Assembly (NCBI GenBank): GCA_036924085.1
Contig: JAVGWX010000005.1
Coordinates: 96,276,730 to 96,340,729 of the forward strand
Length of the DNA: 64,000 bases
From: Ariolimax columbianus
Taxonomy: Eukaryota > Mollusca > Gastropoda > Stylommatophora > Arionidae
Direction of reading: 5' to 3'
Within the stretch, counting starts at the first letter, position 1; the number at the start of each line of letters is the position of its first letter. Position numbers and translations under genes: made by a program. The notes beneath the pieces were generated by a model. It saw nothing but the letters and a program-made list of their open reading frames with translations. It was not told where the DNA came from and did not search any database. Below are positions 11,705 through 21,589 of the stretch, in pieces.

Positions 11705-12670
11705 CTTGAATACTTAAAACAAAGCTGCCACAGAAATGACAATGTTCAACGGACGCTTTCATCTTGATCTATTTGTCCATTTACCACCCCAATTGGAGTA
11801 CAGGGTAAACATTAGAGTTGGCCTCCTTAGAGAAGTCTGCATCAATGCACTTTGTGTGCTATTGTGTTGGTGATTTCTGCAGACATACTTTCCACAATAA
11901 GTTTGCTAGGTTCATGCACGACTCTCATGTCGCCCTTAACGACTTGCATGGCGGTGTAGTGAGCCTTTCCTTTAGTCCCCACTACGCATTTGCTGGCGTC
12001 ACTCGCGGAAACACAATGAATTGGTGCACGTTTAATGGAAGGATGATCATAAACATGTGGTCAGGTGCTCAGCTGGGGAGCAACACGCAAAGACATATCA
12101 CCATCGTTTTGTATGTGAATAACAAGACAACTTACCTCCATAGGAAACGGTTATTACCCTTGGTTAAACAATTGCGAAACTGAAAATATAGAATGCAAAA
12201 TGTATAAACTACATTTCTAAATGCGTTCAGAAATACATGCCGTTGAAATGTGTTAAAATTTCCTAATAATTCATGAGCCTATCAACGGGAATAAGTGCAT
12301 GTGTCCCTATTTTCACGAAGACGTCAGAGTGCTATTAAAAAAGTATAATGTACACTACACAGATATCTCAAAACAAACATTTTTTGTTGTTATCTTCACG
12401 AGGAGGCCTAAAGTTATCGTATCTACCCAATAAGTTTGATACTTCTGTTTAATGATAGTACATTAAGGTGAGCTCTGCAAATATTTCTTAATTTATCATA
12501 GGCTATGAGTAAATTAGTATTCCTTATAAATGCGCATCAATGTTAATAATATTACGGATTTCCGATAAGAGCTGTGTGTTTAGGTACAATTAAATGAGTA
12601 ATGTGTTTTTTTGTCAGTATTTCTTTTTACTAAATGCTCAGTTCCAAGCTTCAGGATAAGTTTAAGCATA
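11705..12670. other. Unassigned stretch with one 121-aa ORF
   Basis: The plus-strand ORF at 11818-12183 (121 aa) contains FCRHTFHNKFARFMHDSH, faintly like a zinc-binding His/Cys motif, but no family is recognised and no promoter or splice signals stand out. The remainder is AT-rich and featureless. Confidence 0.35.
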
Positions 12671-12719
12671 TACTAATTCATGTAATTTTGTAGCAATACA
12701 TACACGAAGAATGGCTTAC

Positions 12720-12945
12720 CATCTTCAGAATTGGATGGCTCAAAGAGTTTGATGGCTATTGTTTGCTGAATAAATCTCATACCTTCTTTCTGACAATCAT
12801 TTTCCTCTTTCATTAAATGGTCTCCACATTTAATCCAGAATTGTTTATCAATGTTTAACTCAGCAGCATATTTGTTTACACCTAATAGTTTCAAGGTTTG
12901 CCACCTGCCACTATTTGATATAAGTGTCAATGGTACGTTGCAATC
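12720..12945 (-). CDS. Exon-like ORF, function unknown
   Basis: On the minus strand an open frame runs from about 12945 to a consensus splice donor: coding ends ...PSNSEDG with GATG|GTAAGC at 12720/12719. The peptide (ISNSGRWQTLKLLGVNKYAA, then DKQFWIKCGDHLMKEENDC, then RFIQQTIAIKLFE) has a globular, charged composition unlike the repeat-derived ORFs. Possible acceptors are after TTTAAG near 12946 or after CTATTAG at 12882. I do not recognise the family. It lies 40-50 bp downstream of a transposase relic on the same strand, so it could be a host exon, a captured exon or an unrecognised transposon part. Confidence 0.4.
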
Positions 12946-12989
12946 TTAAACACCTATAATCATGTTTCTGGGTTACTTTGTCAGTGTGA

Positions 12990-13730
12990 TATATTGCGAA
13001 TTTGGAATAAATGTCTTTGTCCTGTGTCTATTCTTTACATGTGACAAGAAATCAGGCTTAGGGTACATTTTTGAATATTGAATGTACTCTATTGTTAGTC
13101 GAAGTTTGATCTCGTCCTTAGTACTTGCTGACGTCGGGATCATGTCCTCTGGTGCCACTGCACAATGGTAGGAAGCATCTAACAGAATGGTCTTTCTATG
13201 ACGGAAGGTCTGTTTTCTAAATCCATTCTCTAAATATGTATTCATTCATCTCTGAATGGTAGTCCCGATTTTGTGGTAGATTCTGAAACAAATATGAGCT
13301 CACATTCTTTCAACAGTTCAATATGTATGTTGCCTGCATGAGTTGTTCTCAGTCGATGTCCCTTACTACTTGGAGCAGTTCGCTTTATAGTTTCATCTTC
13401 AGATTGTCATTCATTTTCCTTAGTATGGTGTGCATTTATTCATGTTTCATCTACATACACAGTATTGTAATTGTCTGTACGCATTTCTATAATCTCCCGT
13501 AAATATCTACGTCTAAAATACTTGGGAGACTTTTTACAAATGGATTTTTCCCTCACTTATGCTTGCGCAATGTGACGTCAACACATCCTATATTTATCTA
13601 TGTAATGTGAAATTTAAAAACATATTTTTTGGTAAATACCTCTTTAGAATCCACTATTTTAAAAATGTGTCGATGAATAACTTCTTTGTCAAAGCTATTA
13701 ACTTTCTTTTTCCTTCCTCGGCTTATGCTG
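12990..13730 (-). mobile_element. DDE-superfamily transposase relic
   Basis: Minus-strand pieces in order: GRKKKVNSFDKEVIHRHIF (N-terminal DNA-binding side), PKYFRRRYLREI, YNTVYVDETWINAHHTKE (first catalytic Asp, the hallmark DETW-N-HHT of this transposase type), GHRLRTTHAG, ECELIFVSEST, then TILLDASYHCAV (second catalytic Asp) and IPTSASTKDEIKLRL followed by DFLSHVKNR. The frame breaks several times. The third catalytic residue region (PPYHC-NPIE in relatives) is not visible. The element is dead. Confidence 0.78.
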
Positions 13731-13734
13731 ATAT

Positions 13735-14285
13735 TTGTTGAAAGAATTGCATGTTCTAGTGTCCTGTGTGAGAATGAATAGTCGCTAATACCCTGGGCAT
13801 GCATTGTTCCCTGCTCTGTGTTGAAATACAATTATAAAGACTGCCACATTTAGCGTCACACTAGAAATATGTATTTAATGTTATTGCTTTGTGTTTTAGT
13901 GAAACGAATTTTACCTTTCGACGTCATTCAAATAATAAAGGCAGACATATTTCTCCGTTGTCTTTACAAATGAAAAAAAAAGAATGAAGATAACCACTTA
14001 GTGCTCTACATGTGTGGTGCATCTCAAGTATTTAAATGCAATAGTAGTACCAAAATAAATTTAAAATGTATTATAATAACTTCGTTTGAATAAAGAAGGT
14101 GACGTAACGTCGATCTTACAATAGGAAGAAATATATATTTTCATCAATATGTTGCTTTCAGATGCTGAGATAAAGAATTGTTCAGATCGTCACAACAGCT
14201 TTTTACATTTGTATGTCCGCCGGTCTACCTGTATTTTCAAACGTCTACATATCTATTAATCAGCCTTTCTGTCTGTCTCTTCATC
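13735..14285. other. Unassigned AT-rich stretch
   Basis: No feature recognised. Confidence 0.45.
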
Positions 14286-14289
14286 TATC

Positions 14290-14520
14290 TACTTGATTGA
14301 TTAGCTTAGTGGTACAAAACTCGCTTTTCACGGCAGAGGTACAGGGTTCAACTATCTTAACAGTCACGCCCCAGACGACCCAGTTGCGAACAGGCACCTG
14401 GCATATGACTAGAAGAGAAAATGACAGCGAGGAAAGGAGCTGGCCCTCTACCTCAAATACTGAAGTTCCTAACAACTTCATTCCCCGACAGTGGGCTAGC
14501 TACTTTGGGACGAAGCTTTG
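14290..14520 (+). mobile_element. tRNA-derived SINE with GACCCAG body
   Basis: An A-box-like TTAGCTTAGTGGTAC and a B-box-like GGGTTCAACTAT are followed by the body ACGACCCAGTTGCGAACAGG and an AGGAGCTGGCCCTCTACCTC block. The same body motif occurs at 21690-21790 (minus), 33420 (plus) and 35250 (minus), so it is one SINE family. Confidence 0.7.
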
Positions 14521-14789
14521 CTTTACTACTTGTCAATCTGTCCGTCCATCTTTCTATATATCTCTCGGTATGTCTGTTTGCCTGTATGCCAGTCTGTCTG
14601 TTTTGCCTACACATCGATTTATTTTTCAGAATTAGTTACCTGTGGTGCAGACAACAGGACGGAAGGATACTGACAAAACATATTCTATTAGGAATTTTGA
14701 CTATTGGTAATGGAAGGGAAGTAATCGAAATATTATAAGAGTGAACCATTAAAGACCGGTAACTCTTATGACTGTAATTAGACAATATC

Positions 14790-15559
14790 ACCCTCTTCCC
14801 ACTCTTTCTCTGTCTATCACTTTAATTCTCAATCAGTCTCTCCTTCATTCTACCTGTGTATCTATGTCTCCTCTTTTCTCTATCTCGTTGTGTCACTATC
14901 TCGATTTCCCTCTTCATCGATCTCAATCATCTGCCTCTCTCTTTCTTCAGCTCTATTTTTCTCTCTTTCTCTCGTCCTCTTTTTACCTCCCTTTTTTACA
15001 TCTCCTCCCAATCACTCTATCTGTCAATCTCCATCTATATTTTTCTCTCCTGCCATCTCTACCTTTCTATATCTCTCCATTTACCCCCCCCCCCCTCTCT
15101 CTCTCTCTATACACACACTCTCTCGTTTTCTTTATATATCTCTGTCTCTCTGCTTCTCGCTCTATATCTCTTTCTCTGTCTGTCTCTCCCCTTTCAATTT
15201 ATTGGTTATTGATATATATCGTTTTCTCTCTACGTGTCTCTCTTTCTTCTCTCTCTCTTTCTCTGTCTGTCTTTTTCTATTTCATTTTCCAATTTTTGTT
15301 CTTCTCCAATTTCTTTCTTTCTAATATCGTTCAATATATCTTTCACCTCTCTTTCCCTGTCTCTCCCTCTCCAAATATATCTCCCTCTGTCTTGCTGTTT
15401 CTCTCTTCATCTATTTTAATATACCCATATCTCTCTATTTTTTCCCCTCTATAAATTACTCCTTTCTCCTTTCAATATCTCTCTCTCTCCCTTTCTCCCT
15501 CCATCTTTCTCCCTCTAGCAATCTCTCCTCTGTATTTCTCCTTCTGTCCTTCTGTCTCT
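14790..15559. repeat. About 770-bp polypyrimidine tract
   Basis: The plus strand is almost only C and T, with CTCT, TCTTT and CCCC runs. It keeps three plus frames nearly stop-free and produces long Ser/Leu-rich ORFs that are not genes. The tract resumes after the insertion at 15560-15723. Confidence 0.93.
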
Positions 15560-15723
15560 TCTTCTTCTTCTTCGCTCGTTATCAATCTCCCGCTACCAAT
15601 CCCTTAACAGGGCTTTGCAAGTTGCAGGATATAGTCCGGAGAACGGAATGCGTTGTGTCGCTAGTTTACATTTCGACTGCGATATTTGCACCTTTCGGTC
15701 CGACACATCCGTCTTCGGCAGGA
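15560..15723 (-). mobile_element. (GAA)n-tailed retro-insert with 13-bp TSD
   Basis: TCCTTCTGTCTCT is present at 15547-15559 and at 15724-15736. The 164-bp insert between them reads on the minus strand as a short body ending GGGAGATTGATAACG and a GAA repeat tail. The body matches 23977-24136 (plus strand), which has the same GAA tail. It is either a SINE or the 3' end of a LINE. Confidence 0.83.
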
Positions 15724-15739
15724 TCCTTCTGTCTCTCTA

Positions 15740-15900
15740 TCTACCTCTCCCCTCTATCTGTTTCTCTCCCACAATCACATAAACAATGTGATACATGTAA
15801 ACACATTGTGACTCTTATGCAAAGTAACATAAATGAAGTAAAGTGTGGGGTTGGAAGCAAAAATCCCTGTACAATACAGCCAGGTTTAAGGCTCACATAA
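15740..15900. other. Residual pyrimidine tract and unassigned sequence
   Basis: CT-rich sequence to about 15780, continuing the tract interrupted by the insert, then unassigned sequence up to the RT relic. Confidence 0.5.
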
Positions 15901-15904
15901 CGGA

Positions 15905-16812
15905 CAGAAGATGGCATATTACGCATTTCACACCAACAGTCAATCAATCATTCAATCAATCGAGTGTCTTCTCCAGATTGAAGGTTCCATCGTAAAATGT
16001 GATCCTCCCACGCGTAGCTCTGCCTACCTTGTGCCCGTCTTCCGTCTAACCTACCCTCAACTATGGGTTTTTTTAAAGAGTGTCAAGTCTTTTTATGTTT
16101 CCAAAAGATATGATCTTGGGCTCTGTATGTCTGTCAACAGATCTCTGTTCATCTCTAGTTTCTCCAGAACCTCTACATCTGTTAGCTTCCTTGATGAAAT
16201 GCGACCCATTCTCCTGCACGTCCACATCTCCAGAGACACTAATCTACCTTCAAAATGCTTGTTCATTGTCCAAGTTTCCGCATTATATAGAAGTGTCTAC
16301 AAATCACTTGATCATTCTTATTTTGAAGTTGTAGCTAGCCTAGGTCTATAAATGTGAATATCGTCTTCATTCTATTGAATGTATCCTTGGCTATATCTAG
16401 TCTCTTGATTTGAGTTTCAGATTTATCATTACCGGTTATTAAATGCACACGACATGATAAACTTGTCCCCTGCTCCAACCACATCTCCGCTTTCTCTGAT
16501 GTACAATTTGGGCTTTTCCTTTATTCTTCTAATTATCACAGCTTTTTGTAAATTTTAATATATTTTTATTTAGACCACACTCTGCACTGCTCTTATTGAC
16601 TTGCTCAACAAGGTCTTGAAATTCCTATCACTGTCGCCAACAGTTCTGTATGTGTCATCAACATAACACAGATTGTTTATCACTCTTCCGTTCATATTTA
16701 GTCCAGACATTTCTCCGACTTGCCTGAAGGTTAAAGATGCAAGGTGACAATACACATCCCTACTGCATGCCTCGTTTTATAACAATGTTTGGTGAGAAGT
16801 TATTTTCTCCCA
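15905..16812 (-). pseudogene. LINE RT, palm to C-terminus (distal half)
   Basis: On the minus strand from 16812 downwards: GENNFSPNIVIKRG, then CVLSPCIFNLQ, a frameshift, GLNMNGRVINNLCYVDDT (palm catalytic motif, YVDD in place of YADD), RNFKTLL, and further on LYNAETWTMNKHFEGRL, LEMWTCRRMGRIS and TDVEVLEKLEMNRDLL (thumb/C-terminal region). It continues the N-terminal half at 17401-17765; the insertion at 16813-17389 separates them. Decayed but nearly collinear. Confidence 0.83.
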
Positions 16813-16937
16813 AAAAAATTGCAGCAATCAAATGTGAAAATAACTTCTCACCAAACATTGTTATAAAACGAGGCATGCAGTAGGGATGTGTATTGTCACC
16901 TTGCATCTTTAACCTTCAGGCAAGTCGGAGAAATGTC
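16706..16937. repeat. Perfect 102-bp inverted repeat with 28-bp spacer
   Basis: Positions 16706-16807 and 16836-16937 are exact reverse complements (each pair of positions sums to 33643). Mismatch begins one base inside and one base outside these limits. The left arm is part of the minus-strand LINE target. The right arm belongs to the 577-bp insertion and duplicates that target in reverse. Confidence 0.95.
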
Positions 16938-17389
16938 CATTAAACGTCTTGAGAGCCTGTGTTTTTCCTGTGGCAGCTTATGGCTGTGAAGCATGGACGA
17001 TTACCAAAACTTCTAGACAAAGAGTCGAATCCTTCGAGTCAAAATGTTTCAGAAAGATCCTCAGAATACCCTGGACAGAGAAAAGAACAAATGTAGACAT
17101 TCGGCAAGAGTTGAGTATAGAGGAGAACTGGTTTATCAATTCCATTTTGGCTAGAAAATGCAAATACTTTGGTCACATCAAGAGACACAACGGTCTTGAG
17201 AGGACGGTGATGGAAGGTATGGTGCCAGGCAAAAGAGGAAGGGGTAGACCAAGAAGACGATGGTACCAAAATATCCAGGAGTGCCTGAGTATGACAGTGG
17301 CGGAAGCTGGAGTTTTGGCAAGGGAACGAGTTTCTTTCAGACAGACTGTGATGGGAGCGACGTTCTACAAAGGACATGCTACATGAGAG
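16813..17389 (+). mobile_element. LINE-derived insertion with 11-bp TSD and inverted target copy
   Basis: ATTTTCTCCCA is present at 16802-16812 and 17390-17400. The insert has three parts: 23 bp of unknown origin, an exact inverted copy of the neighbouring target (16836-16937), and a 5'-truncated LINE 3' end (16938-17389). Joining the flanks with one TSD copy restores the minus-strand LINE frame (VLGENNFSPN). Confidence 0.85.
16938..17385 (+). pseudogene. LINE RT C-terminal fragment inside the insertion
   Basis: Nearly intact frame: CVFPVAAYGCEAWTITKTSR, CFRKILRIPWTEKRTNVDI, FGHIKRHNGLERTVMEG, GKRGRGRPRRRW, then LSMTVAEAGVLARERVSF, ending ATFYKGHAT. It lacks the palm and all upstream domains. 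About 95% identical to 7148-7592. The well-preserved frame suggests a fairly recent insertion. Confidence 0.88.
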
Positions 17390-17400
17390 ATTTTCTCCCA

Positions 17401-17765
17401 GCACAAGCTACTAATAAAGCTGATATAATTCACTTCGATGCCTATTTTCTGCAGACATGTAATTATATGTTAATTCTGCTATCTGTCAAACGCTTTTCTA
17501 TAGTTTATGAAGAATACCCAAATAACCTTTTGGTCTTCTATTTATTTTTCAGCAAACATTCTGACACAAAGTATGACTTCTCTGATGCCGTAGTTTTTTT
17601 TATTTTAACCAAACCGTCCTTCACCCACTTCTCTATCTATTTTATGTTTCATTCTTTCGTGTATTTATATAGTCGTTACAGTTCACTGTTTTAAAAGTTT
17701 GATTTGGTCAAGTCAATGAAAATATCTTTCCAGATCTCCGTGGATGCATCCCGTTGTGTATATGT
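17401..17765 (-). pseudogene. LINE RT fingers region (proximal half)
   Basis: The minus strand from 17765 reads IYTTGCIHGDLERYF, then a gap, HERMKHKIDREVGEGRFG, YGIREVILCVRMFAEK, FINYRKAFDR and LQKIGIEVNYISF. These are RT motifs 1-3 of the element continued at 16812-15905. Stops are present. Confidence 0.78.
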
Positions 17766-17829
17766 CGTTGCATAGATCAAAGATAGCATCAATAGCGAAG
17801 CTGGAAAATGTTTTTATCACTTCTGTGGG

Positions 17830-18165
17830 CGAGGAGACTGACGTCTAGTCAGGCAAAATATACTGATCAGACATTCTTAGTCAGGGTCAGGCACGTCACC
17901 ATCACGCAGATCTCCCTGGAAGCAGGATGTTTGTATGGCAGTCTGGCTAACGAGGTGGAAGATCGACGTGATCCGCTTAGTAGTGAACGAGATGCAGATG
18001 GAGTTAAGCATAGCACAACTGCCGGGAAACCTCGATCAACTTTCGTCAGCCCGATCGGGATGTGAGGAAAGCAACAGCAACCGGCCACCAAACGCTCTTT
18101 GGGGAGGGGGGAGGGAACACAGGATTATACGTACTCATTGTGAACATTCAACAACAAAAATACCC
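17830..18165 (+). mobile_element. Dispersed element with 37-bp motif, copy 1
   Basis: Starts near GGAGACTGACGTCTAGTCAG, carries about one 37-bp unit (ATACTGATCAGACATTCTTA...), then a body of about 270 bp (GGCAGTCTGGCTAACGAGG...GATCGACGTGATCCGC) and ends in CATTCAACAACAAAAA. Same order as 48480-48865 and 53270-55785. No coding potential or tRNA-like boxes seen. Confidence 0.72.
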
Positions 18166-18339
18166 TTTCTGTGACTATCTTTGCTGGATCTGCAGCTGTA
18201 CTTTATCTCATAATTTGTTTGGCTCTTACTACTTCCGATTTGAGTATGTCTGGGCCTTCCTAGTTATTTAGCAGGTGTGGTTAGTCATCCCTGTTGTCAT
18301 CGACGAACTGGTAGGTGTTTTATGTACTCTGCCAATCGT

Positions 18340-18825
18340 TGAATTGGATTGTTACATTAACTATCACAAAATAGGCTGTGGTTGAAAAAGGATTGTTACA
18401 TTAACTATCACAAAGTGGGCTGTGGTTGAAAAAGGATTGTTACATTAACTATCACAAAGGGGGTTGTGGTTGATGAAGGATTGTTACATTAACTATCACA
18501 AAATAGGCTGTGGTTGATGACGGATTGTTACATTACCTATCACAAAGTGGGCTGTGGTTGATGAAGGATTGTTACATTAACTATCTCAAAGTGGGCTGTG
18601 GTTGATGAAGGATTGTTACATTAACTATCACAAAGTGGGCTGTGGTTGATGAAGGATTGTTACATTAACTATCACAAAGTGGGCTGTGGTTGATGAAGGA
18701 TTGTTACATTAACTATCACAAAGTGGGCTGTGGTTGATGAAGGATTGTTACATTAACTATCACAAAGTGGGCTGTGGTTGATGAAGGATTGTTACATTAA
18801 CTATCACAAAGTGGGCTGTGGTTGC
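18340..18825. repeat. 44-bp minisatellite, about 11 copies
   Basis: The unit contains GGATTGTTACATTAACTATC, ACAAAGTGGGC and TGTGGTTGATGAA. Proximal copies are more diverged (AAATAGGC, GTTGAAAAA) than distal ones. Confidence 0.95.
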
Positions 18826-18839
18826 GGTAGCTGTTGTTT

Positions 18840-19690
18840 GAATTTTTTTTTTTTTTTGCTTAGATGTTTGCCTCACTAGTTTCTACTGGCGGAGGCTCGC
18901 CATTTTCCACCCCAGACCGTAGTCAATTGGGCGATATCAGGACGCATAAACCAGTGCTTGGATGCATGTGTGCATCTGTATGTACCTATGCTAGGTTTGT
19001 GCGCCCTCAGAAGCTAGTCCAACCAAAGTGCAATGGAAGGGCTCGTCGCTGTTGTTTGAAGCTGCTTGGGCTGAGTTTTCTATTGACGATGTTTCTTTAA
19101 TATCGAACTGCACTGGTTCCTCTTATATCCCGAAGAGTACTTGAGATTTCGTACATTGTCCTCTTGGCTGTAGTGTAATACGAGGCTCCTTAGTAAACTC
19201 ACCATTTTCGTGATAACAGTGTCGATCCCTTAATCATTGACCAGACTGTTATGCTATACTCATTTTCCAGAAATCACTAACGGGGGTAATGATTGTTTCC
19301 CCTGACCCTGAATACTTGATTCAGATACGTGTCTATACATAAATGTATAATCTGCAGTGTAATATTTTGTTCAGTATATTCATTTATTCAGTGTCCTAAT
19401 TTGTTCAGTGTATTAATTTGTTCAATGAATTATTTTGTAATTTGGCTACGTATCAGGTTTATTAGGCTCGTGTTAAAAAAAATGTATACTTAATTAAGTT
19501 TAGCCAAGATATTCAATACATTGTGATATAACCTATACGATTCGGTAGTTTAAAGGAGCGTATCTCGCCAAATCGATAAACCAAATAAAAACAACAAGAA
19601 CATATATTCTGTTATATTTTGGGATAGTCTGAAACAGTCCAAGAGGAAGACAGTGAACAGAAATGTCTGATGCTCATGTTGGCAAACCTC
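18840..19690. other. Unassigned stretch
   Basis: A 16-bp T run at 18842, then unassigned sequence with a 78-aa plus-strand ORF (18864-19100) lacking recognisable motifs, and several TTTGTTCAGTGTA-type short repeats at 19370-19430. Confidence 0.4.
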
Positions 19691-19699
19691 TACATACAA

Positions 19700-19862
19700 T
19701 GGTGTAAGTAAGTACAAGGGGATCAACATGTCACATCCCAGGGTGTAAGTAAGTACAAGGTGATCAACATGTCACATCTCAGGGTGTAAGTAAGTACAAG
19801 GTGATCAACATGTCACATCCCAGGGTGTAAGTATACAAGGGGATCAACATGTCACACCACAA
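19700..19862. repeat. 40-bp minisatellite, 4 copies
   Basis: The unit contains GGTGTAAGTAAGTACAAGGT and GATCAACATGTCACATCCCA. Confidence 0.93.
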
Positions 19863-20059
19863 AGGGAGTGGCCATGTTGGATCATTCTCGTGAGTATTCT
19901 AGTCTCCAGATAATTCGAGAACTCGCTGTTTGCCTCTCACAAGGTGAGATATTCTTGTCGTCTTGATTATTCCTTTACCATTGGCACGGATACATTAATT
20001 TCAAGGACTCATCTGTACTTCTTAACAAAATATATACGCACACATACACTTAACAACCA

Positions 20060-20077
20060 TGAACACACACACACACG

Positions 20078-20115
<38 letters not shown>

Positions 20116-20118
20116 TTG
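20060..20118. repeat. (CA)n microsatellite
   Basis: ACACAC with a few CGCG interruptions. The surrounding 19865-20250 holds nothing else recognised. Confidence 0.93.
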
Positions 20119-20254
20119 TATAGATGCGCGCACACTCACAGAGCGAATGAGAGAAAACGAAAGAGAAACATGAACTTCTCAAAGTGAAAGCACATTTGTT
20201 ATTTCAGTCCCAAAAATAAAGAAATACAATAACTCTAAGGTTGACTGTACTTAC

Positions 20255-20296
20255 ATAGGTTGACTCCAGCTTGTTGTCCCATCATGTTTCCAATGG
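20255..20296 (-). CDS. Candidate 3' exon of the reeler gene
   Basis: Minus strand: acceptor ...TTTCATTCAG then 42 bp ending at a consensus donor GTAAGT (20254-20249). In the frame that needs two bases to complete a codon it reads IGNMMGQQAGVNL. That phase fits exon 4 directly (phase 1) or the candidate exon at 21539-21482 read in its alternative frame. The exon is small, so chance is possible. Confidence 0.4.
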
Positions 20297-20699
20297 CTGA
20301 ATGAAATATGTGTATACAGTATGAATAGGTAACGCACCAAAATCTTCTTATCTTTCATCTACGAAACATGTATACCGTATATGTTGGGTCATCTGGAGCG
20401 TTGCTATACCTATTGCTGTAAATGGATACCTGACTTAATTATATTGAAGGAAAGGCAGCGAAGACGGGAACTGCCAACTAGATCTTCCGAAAAGCTGATA
20501 TCTAGTAATATGAAGTCTCTAACACCTTATCCCCAACAGCAGTTTCTGTTAAGGAACTACCGTTATAGTTATCTGTTGTACCTCACAAAGATGTTCAATG
20601 TCAATGTCGTTTGGTGGGGTTATTCATGAATAGAAGAACAGCGTGATGTAAACCGCTGCCTGGTGATGCAACGTCTTAAATAGTGCAACTTAGAGGGTT

Positions 20700-21480
20700 A
20701 TAAATACAAAGAATCATAAGGAAAAGAGGAAAAACTGAAAAGAAGGGGAAAAAAGAACAGGACGAAGAAAACAATAAGAAGAGGAATATGAAAAAGAAGA
20801 ATAAAAACAACAAGAACAACCAGAAATAATACAAGAGTGAGAAGAAACATTTGAAGAGAATGAGACAAAGAAGAAGAAGATGAAGAAGAAGAAGAAGAAG
20901 AAGAAGAAGAAGAAAAAGAAGAAGAAGAAGAAGAAGACCAAGAAGAAGAAATAGAAGAAAAAATAAAAGAAGAAAAAGAAGAAGAAGAAAATGAAAAAGA
21001 AGAAGAAGAAAAATAACAATTATAAGTAGTAGTAGTAGTAGAAGAAGAAAAAGAAGAAGAAGAAGAAGAAGAAAACGAATAAAAAAAGGAAAAAGGACAT
21101 GAAGAAGAATGAAATGAAGAAGAAGAAAAAATAAGATAAAGAAAACAAACACAACAAGAAATACAGGAAGAACAATAAGAGGAACAAGCAGAAGACTTTT
21201 GAATATAACAGAATGAAGAATATTAGAAAGTAAAAAAAGTAGAAGTAATAAAAACATAAATGAATAACTGGAAAACGAAAATGAAGGAAGCGATACAGAA
21301 CACGAACAATGTAAAGAAACCATGAAAAAGTAGAAGACGAAAGAATTCAAAAAGATAAAAATGAACAAGATGAAAAAATGAATAAAGTAGAACAAAAAGA
21401 ACAAGATGAAGTTAAATGTGTTAAAGGGAAGATGAGTAAGAGAAAAGGTATGGAAACGAAGAACAAACAATTGGTATTTA
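20700..21480. repeat. About 780-bp polypurine tract rich in GAA
   Basis: The plus strand is almost only A and G, with a core of pure (GAA)n at 20868-20940 and 21040-21075. All minus frames give poly-Phe/Leu ORFs (up to 298 aa), which are artefacts. It lies between two candidate exons of the minus-strand gene. Confidence 0.93.
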
Positions 21481-21481
21481 C

Positions 21482-21539
21482 CTGGGACACCTTGTTGAAA
21501 CTGGCTGAACATTTGCTCCCTCATCTTCCTTGCCTTCTC
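21482..21539 (-). CDS. Candidate 3' exon of the reeler gene
   Basis: Minus strand: acceptor ...GACCTACCAG, 58 bp, then CCCAG|GTAAAT donor. One frame reads EKARKMREQMFSQFQQGVPG, an amphipathic Gln/Met-rich stretch; the frame predicted from exon 4 (phase 1) reads REGKEDEGANVQPVSTRCP, also open. The frame is therefore undecided. An upstream in-frame MMTYQ suggests that the exon could extend further. Confidence 0.4.
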
Positions 21540-21589
21540 CTGGTAGGTCATCATTGAAAGTTCAATAGTCAAATCAAGGTTTGTCCCAC

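Noticed and set aside
11818..12183. 121-aa plus-strand ORF with His/Cys residues
   Set aside because: His and Cys spacing does not fit a standard zinc finger, and no splice or promoter signal supports it; kept only as an unassigned stretch.
14768..15454. 228-aa plus-strand Ser/Leu-rich ORF and its overlaps
   Set aside because: A polypyrimidine tract keeps all frames open; composition is fully explained by CT repeats.
16706..16937. Terminal inverted repeats of a DNA transposon
   Set aside because: The arms encode part of a LINE RT and lie only 28 bp apart, and the TSD brackets a LINE insertion, so foldback during retrotransposition fits better.
20676..21572. 298-aa minus-strand ORF rich in Phe and Leu
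   Set aside because: It translates a GAA/AAG polypurine tract. Only its first about 30 residues (21570-21480) overlap a candidate exon.
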